A stretch of DNA of 45,415 bases from a virus. The notes below the pieces were generated by a model. That model was not told where the DNA came from and searched no databases. It worked only from the letters and a program-made list of their open reading frames with translations. This document shows, in pieces, positions 14,831 to 21,766 of this stretch. The translations under genes were made by a program, and so were the position numbers. The stretch is from IMG/VR virus record IMGVR_UViG_3300044972_001652, positions 1 to 45,415 of that record. The stretch is one strand, 5' to 3'. Every line of letters starts with the position of its first letter. Positions within the stretch are counted from its first letter, which is position 1.

Positions 14831-15044
14831 CTCAAATCAGCACACCACTTTCGCTCTAGACCTGGCCGAGGTCGGTGTTGAGGATTGCGAGTCCTACAAC
14901 AAGTTTTCGAACTTTATCTTGCCGGAACCCATCTGCTAGTTTCGTTCGGGATTATGCCAAACAATATGTCGCTTAAGGTTAGCTTCGGTTCACTGACCCT
15001 TTCGGGCGGGTGTGCTGATTTGAGAGTGGAGGCTTTGCACCTCC
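14831..15044 (-). ncRNA. Candidate structured RNA with a 16-bp closing stem (region B)
   Basis: It lies in a 368-bp gene-free gap (14730-15097). Positions 15009-15024 and 14831-14846 are perfect 16-bp reverse complements that enclose 162 nt. On the minus strand the enclosed part holds, in order, CCC-GAAA-GGG (a GNRA tetraloop), GGTCAG/CTAACC, AAGTT-CGAA-AACTT, AGGA/TCCT and GACCT/AGGTC. Just 5' is a GGAGG/CCTCC hairpin (15028-15044) that contains AAGGAGGTG. The layout suggests a multi-branched folded RNA read with the early operon. It matches no RNA family I can name. Confidence 0.45.
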
Positions 15045-15097
15045 TTGAGTGTCACAATTGATTTGTGAGTATGCGCACACTTACTTTACTCAATTGG

Positions 15098-15766
15098 TTA
15101 GATCAGGTCACTGCTGATCTGAGCGATGCGACGCTTCTCGTCGATCTCCAGAGCACGGGCGATGCCGTCTTCCGTGAAGCCACCGAGGTTGTCGAAGTTG
15201 TGGCCTGGGTTGTTGGTTGTCCACTTCGTGATGAAGGTGTCTTCCGTGACCGGGTTGCCGTCGGAGCCAGTGGAAACAGCCTCCACCATGGCAAGGATCT
15301 TGCGAGCCATGGCGGTGAATCTTGGATCAGGCTCGGACTCTTCTTCGGCCAGGGCGAGGACAAACGGAGTGGCGTCAGCAGCTTGCTGGGCCAGCACGAG
15401 GTAGTCAGCTTCGGAGACGGTGGTTTCCGTGGTGTGAGTGGTGCCGGAGACGACCACTGAGCCGTTGAGAACGAGCTTCAGGTATTCGGCTTCGGTGATC
15501 TTGATGTCGACTTCTTCACCCGCGCGATTCTTCTTCGTCTTGCCCGTGGACGGGACTGCGACGCCGGTGTGAGCGACGAGGGCGGCAACCACTGCCTTGC
15601 GGAAAGCGGGATTCCACTTCTGATGCAGGGTGTGTTTGATCGCGCCGAAGAAGACGTTTTCAGGGGAGGAGGAGGCGACGAGATTTTCCAGGCCAGCGGG
15701 GACTTGGATGTAGATTTTCGCGCCGAGGCTGGTGTTCTCGAATGCTTGAGTTGGGATGTTGGACAT
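15098..15766 (-). CDS. Hypothetical early protein, 222 aa
   Basis: The protein is soluble and Ala/Val/Thr-rich with no recognised domain; a Lys/Arg patch (GKTKKNRAGEEVD) interrupts an otherwise acidic sequence. It has its own candidate promoter (TTGCAT-16-TATCTT at 15837-15864) and an A/C-rich CAAACA leader. These mark it as the first and possibly most strongly expressed gene of its unit. The structured RNA candidate lies directly downstream. A high-level DNA-binding or structural role is possible but not shown. Confidence 0.68.
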   Translation of the reverse strand: MSNIPTQAFENTSLGAKIYIQVPAGLENLVASSSPENVFFGAIKHTLHQKWNPAFRKAVVAALVAHTGVAVPSTGKTKKNRAGEEVDIKITEAEYLKLVLNGSVVVSGTTHTTETTVSEADYLVLAQQAADATPFVLALAEEESEPDPRFTAMARKILAMVEAVSTGSDGNPVTEDTFITKWTTNNPGHNFDNLGGFTEDGIARALEIDEKRRIAQISSDLI

Positions 15767-15836
15767 GTTACTTGTGTTTGTTTGGTTTTGTGTTTCCCCG
15801 TAGGTGGAGATTTGTCTGCCGGAGTGGCAAGGTGGT

Positions 15837-15864
15837 AAGATAGCAGTTTTAGTGAAGGATGCAA
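15837..15864 (-). promoter_or_regulatory. Candidate sigma70 promoter for the 222-aa gene
   Basis: On the minus strand TTGCAT (-35, 15864-15859) is followed after 16 nt by TATCTT (-10, 15842-15837). The predicted start of transcription leaves a leader of roughly 60 nt. The same -35 hexamer and spacing recur in the divergent control region at 24021-24048. Confidence 0.5.
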
Positions 15865-15944
15865 GGGCTTTTTCGGATTTTCGCTTTTTCTCAGAAATGC
15901 GAATCGAGTAGCCAGTGCAGTTGAGTATGATCGGGAGTTAGGGT

Positions 15945-16223
15945 TTACCCACCAGAAGTGAGTATGGTTGACTCCAAACCTTCACGCCAGAAGCCAACGT
16001 TAAGGAGGTGGTTGGCAACGTTGCTGAGTTTCTTCGGGTCGAAGATTTCGGACTTGGGGAATTGGATTTTGCGCTCGTTGATGGAACAGTGGGCTTGGTC
16101 GCCTTCGTAAGAGTCAAGGGTCCAGACATATTTGTCGGATTTACAGGCGACAAGACTTCCGATTGGGAGTTCGCGGCCCTTGATGAGTTCGATGGCTTGG
16201 GAGATGGCTTCAGGTTTGGTCAT
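15945..16223 (-). CDS. Hypothetical protein, 92 aa
   Basis: A small alpha/beta protein. The middle (GSLVACKSDKYVWTLDSYEG) reads like a short SH3-like beta barrel, as in several small phage early proteins. The start overlaps the previous stop by ATGA. The downstream gap to 15767 holds the promoter of the next unit. Confidence 0.62.
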   Translation of the reverse strand: MTKPEAISQAIELIKGRELPIGSLVACKSDKYVWTLDSYEGDQAHCSINERKIQFPKSEIFDPKKLSNVANHLLNVGFWREGLESTILTSGG

Positions 16224-16648
16224 GGCGGTGTTGGGTTAGTGGTGGATGGTTTTGAACAAGGCTCCCAGGCGGTTGGGTCCCACTTGCCGAGGAGTGGGAT
16301 GGAACGGTTGATTTGCCAGTTGTCGTCGTGGAGTTCGGTGAAGGTTATGGTGTTTGCTCTTCCTGGTCCTATATACTGGATCTGGTTAAGTCCCAGCCAG
16401 ACGATAGAAAACCAACAGTTGGTTGGATTTCTTGAAATGACGCTTCCGGGTGGGATGCCGGAGGGGTCAAGTGGGATAAGGGTGACGGTGGGTTTGATGC
16501 GGATGGGGTTTTCCCAGGCGAGGACGGTGAAGAGTGAGGTCTCTGGGTTGCGCCAGTGGCCTGCATTATCTCTCCATTCCCAAGGAAGGTCTTGTTGGAT
16601 AATGCTGGTGACGGTAGCGAGTTGTTCGAGGCGTTGTTGTTCAGTCAT
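16220..16648 (-). CDS. Hypothetical protein, 142 aa
   Basis: A Trp- and Pro-rich protein (DLPWEWRDNAGHWRNPE, then WLGLNQIQYIGPG), probably beta-rich. Not recognised. It starts 4 nt after the helicase stop with an A-rich leader (GAAGAATAACAAC) and is coupled to the next gene by ATGA. Confidence 0.65.
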   Translation of the reverse strand: MTEQQRLEQLATVTSIIQQDLPWEWRDNAGHWRNPETSLFTVLAWENPIRIKPTVTLIPLDPSGIPPGSVISRNPTNCWFSIVWLGLNQIQYIGPGRANTITFTELHDDNWQINRSIPLLGKWDPTAWEPCSKPSTTNPTPP

Positions 16649-16652
16649 GTTG

Positions 16653-18311
16653 TTATTCTTCCTTAACGGTTACTTCAATGAGGTTGACCTTTGCGCGGGT
16701 GATGGCCACGTAGGTGAGGTTGTTTTCTTGAGCGAGCATCCAGGGTTGGGATGCAAAGGGGGATGGCTGCCAGAGGTTGCGGCCTAGGAGGTAGACGGTG
16801 GGGAACTCGAGGCCTTTGGATTTGTGGATGGAGGAGAGGGTGAGGCGAGGGGGGAGGTTAGGGTCGTAGTCGCTGAAGAGCAACTCAATTTTCTTGTAGA
16901 AGTCCTCGACGGAAAGGATCTCGGGCATTGCCAGGACGGAGGTAATGCAGGAGACTTTGTCTTCGAGGATGGAGAATTTGTATGGGGAGAGCTTGAGGGC
17001 TTCGTAGGTTAGGTGTTTGTTGAGGGAGTGGGTGAGGTCCTGCTTGGAGGTGGGTTTGAATTTCTTGCAGAGGTGGGTGAGTTGCTGGCCGATGTCGCGA
17101 CCTTCGATGCGGCAGGGGATGTTTGCGCGGAGAAGGCGAAAGGCGAGGGAGGTGAGTGGGGCGTTCTTGCGGCAGAGGATTGCATGGGTTTGGATGTCTG
17201 CGGAGGTGCCGCAGGTGAAGAGGTGCTGCTCGAAGATGGCTTCGGCTTCGGAGCGGACGGTGCCGGTGAGGGCATTGGGTTTGGCGTGGATGTGGGAGAC
17301 GAGCTTTCGAGCGTGGGTGATGACCGCCTGGGAGCAGCGGAAACAGACGGAGAGTGGGAGCTCGGTCATTTTGAATTCACGCTTGAGAATGTCAAGGGCA
17401 TCGTTGTCCGCGCCGGTGAATCCGTAGATGGCTTGGTGGCGGTCACCGACGACAATGAGGCGGCCACTGGTGGCTTTGATGACTGAGCCATTGCAGCATT
17501 CACCACAGCCATGACCGTCGCAAACGGGGCAGGTTGTCATTTCGCATTTATCTGGATCTGTATTGGACTTTTTCAACATCCTCCTCGCCACTTCCCGCCT
17601 GGTGGCGTTGGTGTCCTGAGCTTCGTCGATGAAGACGAAGTCATACTCGGGGAATGGGAGGTTGTCCAAGAGTGGGAAGTAGATCATGTCGGAGAAGTCA
17701 ATCTTCGAGCGGTCTAGATTGGAGGCCGCGAAGCCTTGAGAGGCAAGGGTGATGAGCATGTCGATGGGACATTTCTCTTCATCCCAGGAGAGGTCATGCT
17801 TGTCGATCAGAGCTTTCCAGGCTTCCGGGGTGGAGGGGGTGAAGATCCCTAGGCCGGTGTCTTTGGCTAGTCCGACCAGAGTGCAGAGGGTCTTGTTGAG
17901 CTTCCAGTCGAGGTTAAGCTTTTTGAGCAGGGGCTCGAAGATGTCTTGGAGTTTGTAGGAGTTGGGTTTGCGGGAGCCATATTTCTCTTTGAAAGCTGCG
18001 AAGCCGAAGCCGTGGACGGTGTTGACGTCACAGTTCTGGATTCGGCGATGCTTCACGCGGAGCTTGAGTTCATCGCGGACTTTGGAGTTGAAGCTCATGA
18101 GAGCTATCCGAGCGCCTGGAAAGCGGAGGTTGATCTCCACGATCATTTCGCTGATGGTGAAGGTCTTTCCGCTTCCGGCGACAGCTTCGATGAGGAGGTT
18201 GCCGGTCTGGAGGTGGGTCCAATCGACGCCGGCGGTTTGCTCCTGGGTAAGTCCCGCTGACCGAGTGGGAGGCGGGAGGGGCTGGTGGAGGGAGATGGAG
18301 GGGAGGTTCAT
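16653..18311 (-). CDS. UvrD/Rep-like superfamily 1 DNA helicase
   Basis: The 552-residue protein has SF1A motifs in order: Walker A AVAGSGKTFT (Lys49), motif II VFIDEAQDTN, motif III VGDRHQAIYGFTGAD, motif V SSIHKSKGLEFPTVYLLG and motif VI YVAITRAKV. Between motifs II and III a Cys-rich insert (CEMTTCPVCDGHGCGECC) looks like a zinc knuckle of the DnaJ kind, which is not part of the standard UvrD fold. It would unwind DNA 3'-5' in replication, recombination or repair. The gene is coupled to the 68-aa gene upstream by ATGA. Confidence 0.9.
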   Translation of the reverse strand: MNLPSISLHQPLPPPTRSAGLTQEQTAGVDWTHLQTGNLLIEAVAGSGKTFTISEMIVEINLRFPGARIALMSFNSKVRDELKLRVKHRRIQNCDVNTVHGFGFAAFKEKYGSRKPNSYKLQDIFEPLLKKLNLDWKLNKTLCTLVGLAKDTGLGIFTPSTPEAWKALIDKHDLSWDEEKCPIDMLITLASQGFAASNLDRSKIDFSDMIYFPLLDNLPFPEYDFVFIDEAQDTNATRREVARRMLKKSNTDPDKCEMTTCPVCDGHGCGECCNGSVIKATSGRLIVVGDRHQAIYGFTGADNDALDILKREFKMTELPLSVCFRCSQAVITHARKLVSHIHAKPNALTGTVRSEAEAIFEQHLFTCGTSADIQTHAILCRKNAPLTSLAFRLLRANIPCRIEGRDIGQQLTHLCKKFKPTSKQDLTHSLNKHLTYEALKLSPYKFSILEDKVSCITSVLAMPEILSVEDFYKKIELLFSDYDPNLPPRLTLSSIHKSKGLEFPTVYLLGRNLWQPSPFASQPWMLAQENNLTYVAITRAKVNLIEVTVKEE

Positions 18312-18514
18312 GGGTGTTCGATTGGATTGTTTTCGTATTTAGATTCGATGATTTTGAGGGTGGTTAAGTCGACGATGTGTGACCAGCCTTGCGGTTTATG
18401 GGCTTTAGCTCGTGCTATTTGCGCGTCTTCGAGTGTAGTATGGCTTGAGATGAAGTCTTTAAAGCCTCCACATGGGTAGTAAGTTTCGCCTGCGAAAACT
18501 AGGTATTGGTTCAT
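18308..18514 (-). CDS. Conserved small phage protein, 68 aa
   Basis: The pattern YLVFAGETYYPCGGFKDF, then a WSHIVDLTTLKII strand, is one I recognise from many phage early regions; the function is unknown. It is coupled by ATGA on both sides, between a 26-aa membrane peptide and the helicase. Confidence 0.68.
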   Translation of the reverse strand: MNQYLVFAGETYYPCGGFKDFISSHTTLEDAQIARAKAHKPQGWSHIVDLTTLKIIESKYENNPIEHP

Positions 18515-18591
18515 AGGGAGAGGAAGTAACGGGTGGAGAAGTAGGAGACGATGATGACGATGGCTAGTTCGAGGGCAAGTTCTGGGTTCAT
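18511..18591 (-). CDS. Membrane microprotein, 26 aa
   Basis: The frame is tied at both ends by ATGA overlaps (with the 138-aa gene upstream and the 68-aa gene downstream), which is strong support for translation despite its size. The product is one hydrophobic span (LAIVIIVSYF) with an acidic start and an aromatic end. The role is unknown. Confidence 0.55.
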   Translation of the reverse strand: MNPELALELAIVIIVSYFSTRYFLSL

Positions 18592-19004
18592 AGTACTTCG
18601 TGGGTGTTGAGTTTGACGTCTTGGGGGAGACCGTTGGAGAGGAAGTCTTCGAGGCGGGCGATGGCGTGTGGGAGGGAGTTCAGGTGGTCTTCGGAGAAGA
18701 GGTATTCGACGATGTCGTTGTCGGAGGTGAAGATTCTGTCGAGGTATACGTACCACCATTCACCTTCTAGGAAGGGGATCCCCGCGAAGAGGGCCATTCC
18801 GGCGAGACAGCAGGTGGTGCCACATGGGTGGTCGTTGGTGACGAGGTCGAACCAGCTTGACCCACATGTTCCAGGTTCCTTGATATACCGGGAGATATCG
18901 AATGGGGTTTCCGAATGGGCTTTCGCATAGGCGAGGAGCTTGTGGAGATTGTCGAATTGGAACTGGGAGAGGCCCAGGTCGGAGGGAGTGAGGGAGGATT
19001 TCAT
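18588..19004 (-). CDS. Hypothetical protein with Cys-rich motif, 138 aa
   Basis: The centre contains CGTTCCLAGMALFAG, close to a C-G-T-x-x-C-x-A-G motif seen in a widespread family of uncharacterised phage and bacterial proteins. Helical segments flank it. It overlaps the previous and next genes by 4 nt. The Cys pair may bind metal (inference). Confidence 0.65.
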   Translation of the reverse strand: MKSSLTPSDLGLSQFQFDNLHKLLAYAKAHSETPFDISRYIKEPGTCGSSWFDLVTNDHPCGTTCCLAGMALFAGIPFLEGEWWYVYLDRIFTSDNDIVEYLFSEDHLNSLPHAIARLEDFLSNGLPQDVKLNTHEVL

Positions 19005-19312
19005 GCTGATTGGATTTCTGAGAGCGTTGGAAGGGAGTCTGTGCGGGCGAGTTCTGCCATGAAGAGGAGGGCGAGGATGCGGTTTTCTTGGCAGGTTTCG
19101 TAGCCGAGCTCATCGCGGAGCCAATAGAATTGAGCGCATGGGCTAGGTTTGTAGAGGAATTGGAATAACTCTTTGGCGTGATCGCCTTCGTCTTCAACTT
19201 GCAGATGAGTTGCCGCTCTGCAAATTGTGGGGCAGCAATAATCCCAAGGTTCTGCAATTTTTTCTGCCGCGAGGAGATAAATCTCGCGGAGTTGTCTGTT
19301 CTGTTTTGTCAT
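19001..19312 (-). CDS. Hypothetical protein, 103 aa
   Basis: The ATG at 19312 follows an A-rich leader (CAACAAAGCTAAACAT); an in-frame ATG 12 codons earlier is less likely. The protein is helical with several Cys (YCCPTIC, CAQF, TCQ) and the segment RILALLFMAELA. Not recognised. Coupled to the next gene by ATGA. Confidence 0.62.
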   Translation of the reverse strand: MTKQNRQLREIYLLAAEKIAEPWDYCCPTICRAATHLQVEDEGDHAKELFQFLYKPSPCAQFYWLRDELGYETCQENRILALLFMAELARTDSLPTLSEIQSA

Positions 19313-19374
19313 ATGTTTAGCTTTGTTGGTTTCGGTGGAGCTTCTCATCAGGCAGGGTTGCTCAAGCCGTTGCG

Positions 19375-19390
19375 ACCACCCGGAGGTGGT
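19375..19390 (-). promoter_or_regulatory. Intergenic 6-bp GC-rich hairpin
   Basis: ACCACC-4nt-GGTGGT forms a compact hairpin about 10 nt after the stop of the 148-aa gene on the minus strand. There is no following T-run, so an RNA-stability or processing role is as likely as termination. Confidence 0.45.
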
Positions 19391-19399
19391 TTCGATTTG

Positions 19400-19846
19400 T
19401 TAGGCGGGAACGGCGACGTTGAGATCAACAGGTGTCCAGTAAGTCTGGAACTTGTCGAGGAAGAACTTCTGACGATCTTCGAGTTCTTTGATTTCCGCTT
19501 GCTTGGCGGTAATCTTGCGGTCGATAATGCGGAGGAATTCCTCTTTGTCGAGGGCCGCTTTGTCGTCATCTAGTGCGACAACCATTTGGTAGTCTTCTGT
19601 TTTCTCGTTGATGTAGACGAATTCGACAGTGGCCTCGGAGTAGCTGAGGTTGACAGCGGCAACGATGATGGTGGGGAGTTCTTTGAACGGCTCGAAGCCG
19701 ATGATGATCCCGTGAAGGATTTTGTGGGAGGAGTATTCTTTCTTCAGGAGTTTCACACGGGAGCCGACTTTGATGACGTCTGCGCGGACTGCCACGCGGG
19801 TGTCGAGTTCAAGTTTCTGGCCACGGATTTCGATTTGGTTTGTCAT
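19400..19846 (-). CDS. Hypothetical protein, 148 aa
   Basis: The N-terminal two thirds are beta-rich (VAVRADVIKVGSRVKLLKKEY). The last third is a long charged helix (KEEFLRIIDRKITAKQAEIKEL) that may form a coiled coil. Not recognised. The ATG follows an A/C-rich leader with AAACAACAAGC, typical of first genes in a block. Confidence 0.65.
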   Translation of the reverse strand: MTNQIEIRGQKLELDTRVAVRADVIKVGSRVKLLKKEYSSHKILHGIIIGFEPFKELPTIIVAAVNLSYSEATVEFVYINEKTEDYQMVVALDDDKAALDKEEFLRIIDRKITAKQAEIKELEDRQKFFLDKFQTYWTPVDLNVAVPA

Positions 19847-19879
19847 ATATTTTTGTGCTTGTTGTTTATTTGAGGGAGA

Positions 19880-20146
19880 TTATTCGCTATCGGGGGAGTC
19901 TGAATCGTCGGTGGGCTCACTCGCAGTGGTGATGACCTTGAGCTGGACTTCAATGGCGAGCTTGAGGACGACTTGAGTTCCCTGGAAGAAATAAACAATC
20001 CCTTGGGAGAGGTTGATGTCCGCGCGGGTGTAGAGTTGCCGGCGGAAGGAGATTGACTGGACGCGGATAACGTCATCGCTCCAGGTGATGTTGTCGTCTT
20101 CTGGTGGGTGGTCGAAGATTTGGGAGAGGATGTCGTGGGGGATCAT
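19880..20146 (-). CDS. Hypothetical protein, 88 aa
   Basis: The start at 20146 forms ATGA with the upstream stop. A beta-rich core (VIRVQSISFRRQLYTRADINL) is followed by an acidic Ser/Asp/Glu tail. Not recognised. Confidence 0.6.
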   Translation of the reverse strand: MIPHDILSQIFDHPPEDDNITWSDDVIRVQSISFRRQLYTRADINLSQGIVYFFQGTQVVLKLAIEVQLKVITTASEPTDDSDSPDSE

Positions 20147-20409
20147 TTTGTTGTTTTTGTTGGGAGGTTGAGGAATGGTGGAAGAATGTCGATGATGTCC
20201 CACTTGGGGAGTTCTGTGAGGGCGCACTTGCCGTCAGGATAATGCCAGCAGGTGATTTCTCCGTCGGGGGAGTATGAAGTTCCGTAAGGATATTTGGTGT
20301 CTGGGTTGTTGGAGCTGGAGACGAGGTAGGCGGTTTCTCCGTTGCGGAGTTGGAGTTTCTGCCTTGGATGACAGGCAGAGAGTAGCGGGGTTAGGTCGAT
20401 TTCGTTCAT
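20143..20409 (-). CDS. Small protein of a paralogous pair, 88 aa
   Basis: It shares its plan with the 71-aa protein at 20753-20968: an MNxIDLT-like start, a short loop of charged residues, a Gly/Pro segment, then an aromatic strand ending in a Y-P-D/N-G turn (CWHYPDGKCAL here, HWYYPNGFSCL there). Such small beta proteins are common in phage early regions and have no known function. Coupled by ATGA on both sides. Confidence 0.65.
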   Translation of the reverse strand: MNEIDLTPLLSACHPRQKLQLRNGETAYLVSSSNNPDTKYPYGTSYSPDGEITCWHYPDGKCALTELPKWDIIDILPPFLNLPTKTTK

Positions 20410-20597
20410 TTGATGTGGTGTGTTGGCGGTCGTTTGTCAAAAAGCTCACCGACTTTCCTGCGAGATCCGGCAAGGTGCTTTACACACCATTTACGGTGGG
20501 CAATGCGTGCTTGGTGGCGATCGAAGAGAAGGCGGAGAGCGAGGATGAAGAAGGGGAGGAGGCTAGTTAGGAGAAGGAACTTTCCGCTTGGGTGCAT
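20406..20597 (-). CDS. Small membrane protein, 63 aa
   Basis: Residues about 7-24 form a hydrophobic span (FLLLTSLLPFFILALRLLF). The rest is strongly basic (RHQARIAHRKW, SRRKVGELFDKR), predicting a cytoplasmic tail. Its stop overlaps the start of the next gene (ATGA), and its 5' end overlaps the upstream gene by 35 nt. Unknown function; it is one of the membrane microproteins. Confidence 0.55.
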   Translation of the reverse strand: MHPSGKFLLLTSLLPFFILALRLLFDRHQARIAHRKWCVKHLAGSRRKVGELFDKRPPTHHIK

Positions 20598-20751
20598 GCT
20601 TGAGGGTGTAGAGGTGGAGGGCTTGTTCTTGGTTGACTGCGGCGAGGTCCATGTCTGGGTAGCCCTTGGCACGGGCGACGGCGAGTGGGCGGATGGCCCA
20701 GGTTGGAGGGGAGGTGGAGTCCCCGTGGGTTAGTTGGGTTATGTGGAACAT
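20563..20751 (-). CDS. Hypothetical protein, 62 aa
   Basis: The ATG at 20751 lies 1 nt after the stop of the 71-aa paralogue gene. The sequence (MFHITQLTHGDSTSPPTWAIRPLAVARAKGYPDMDL) looks like a small compact domain. Not recognised. Confidence 0.55.
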   Translation of the reverse strand: MFHITQLTHGDSTSPPTWAIRPLAVARAKGYPDMDLAAVNQEQALHLYTLKHAPKRKVPSPN

Positions 20752-20752
20752 G

Positions 20753-20968
20753 TCAGGAGAGTTGTTGAAGGGTGTAGTCGTCTTGTTTGTTGGTGAGGCA
20801 GGAGAAACCATTGGGATAATACCAGTGGCGGAAGGGGTTTAAAGGGTTGTCGTTGAAAGCGTATCCATGTTTGGATTCTGGATCAATCTCCACAAGTTCG
20901 ACGATGGGACCGGAAGGCCCTTGGCGGAACTTGTCTCCGAGCTTGGCGGTGGTGAGGTCGATGTTCAT
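20753..20968 (-). CDS. Small protein of a paralogous pair, 71 aa
   Basis: Related by pattern to the 88-aa product of 20143-20409 (GDKFRQGPSGPIVELVEID, then HWYYPNGFSCL). The two copies lie about 340 bp apart with two small genes between them, which suggests an old tandem duplication. ATGA overlap with the upstream gene. Confidence 0.65.
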   Translation of the reverse strand: MNIDLTTAKLGDKFRQGPSGPIVELVEIDPESKHGYAFNDNPLNPFRHWYYPNGFSCLTNKQDDYTLQQLS

Positions 20969-21270
20969 GGGTGGCGAGTGGTTAGCATTGCATCGGCGAG
21001 GGCGTAGGCTTTATGCGCGATGTTTTGTTCGGCAGTGCGTAGGATGAGATTTGGCTGCGGAGTTCCGTTGCTGACTCCTGTGTCGGGGTCTTTTGGATGG
21101 CAGATGGCTTTTGTGGTTTCATCGCCGGTAACGCCGTCGATGTAGGTGGGATACATAAAGCTGTGGTCTCGGGTTTCGGAGGCGAGGATTCCGTTAAGTG
21201 CCTTGGCTGCGAAGTAGTCTCGAAGGGACATGCCCGGCTGCGTGGTGAGGTCGATTGGGTTTTGGTTCAT
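20965..21270 (-). CDS. Conserved phage protein (MSLRDYFAAKAL...ADAML type), 101 aa
   Basis: The start region MSLRDYFAAKALNGIL and the end AYALADAML match a widespread uncharacterised phage/prophage protein pattern. The middle is a variable linker. The function is unknown, but the family is usually found among early genes. The gene is coupled by ATGA at both ends. Confidence 0.72.
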   Translation of the reverse strand: MNQNPIDLTTQPGMSLRDYFAAKALNGILASETRDHSFMYPTYIDGVTGDETTKAICHPKDPDTGVSNGTPQPNLILRTAEQNIAHKAYALADAMLTTRHP

Positions 21271-21644
21271 GGAAGTGGGAAGTCAAGGGTTTCGAGCAAG
21301 CGGGTGGCTTGGTTGATGGTCTTCTGGGAGACGGCGTTGGCAGAGTCGAGGAACTCGTGCCAAAGGAGCGAGGCGGCTTCGCGGGATTCGGAGGTTTGAA
21401 TCTGGTCGAGGATGCCGGACTTGCGACGTTTCGCAACGAAGATTTGGATCAACTCACCGAACTTTGGATTTCCTGTCATTCCGAAGCGATTGGTGAAGTG
21501 ATAGCTGCGCCCTGGGAGGCGATTTGGAAGCTCAATGTTAGAATTCCAAGGTCGATGGTGTGTGAACGTTGAACGGCTTTCGCTGTGCTGTTTTGCGGAC
21601 TGACGTGGAGAGCTGCGCTCTGCTGATTCTCGAATGTTATTCAT
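21267..21644 (-). CDS. Hypothetical protein, 125 aa
   Basis: ATG 21644 was chosen because it follows an A-rich leader (TTTAAACCAAACATCC) and leaves the strong hairpin at 21684-21725 outside the gene. The protein is basic at the N-terminus (Ser/Arg/His-rich) and helical after that (FGELIQIFVAKRRKSGILDQI). No domain was recognised. Confidence 0.6.
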   Translation of the reverse strand: MNNIRESAERSSPRQSAKQHSESRSTFTHHRPWNSNIELPNRLPGRSYHFTNRFGMTGNPKFGELIQIFVAKRRKSGILDQIQTSESREAASLLWHEFLDSANAVSQKTINQATRLLETLDFPLP

Positions 21645-21683
21645 TGTCGTGGATGTTTGGTTTAAATTGCAAGCTTTGTAGCT

Positions 21684-21725
21684 CACACTTCTGGCTTCTC
21701 TTTTGAGGGAGAAGCCAGTGGTGTG
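21684..21725 (-). promoter_or_regulatory. Strong intergenic hairpin (10 + 5 bp)
   Basis: CTGGCTTCTC (21691-21700) pairs perfectly with GAGAAGCCAG (21709-21718). After a 2x2 internal mismatch, CACAC (21684-21688) pairs with GTGTG (21721-21725). There is no T-run on either side, so intrinsic termination is unlikely; an RNA-processing or stability element between two early genes is the better guess. Confidence 0.6.
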
Positions 21726-21766
21726 GGTTATGGGAGGAAGTGAGAGGGCTAACGCTCTGCCTAGAT

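Noticed and set aside
15032-15044. AAGGAGGTG as a ribosome-binding site on the minus strand
   Set aside because: No start codon follows at a suitable distance, and it lies in a hairpin.
13797-15097. tRNA genes in the two noncoding regions
   Set aside because: No T-loop with a paired T-stem and acceptor was found on either strand; TTCGAAC at about 14907 lies in a simple hairpin.
19329-19351. Hammerhead-ribozyme-like CTGATGAG...CGAAAC on the minus strand
   Set aside because: The stretch between the two core strings cannot form a proper stem II, and no stem I/III pairing is evident.
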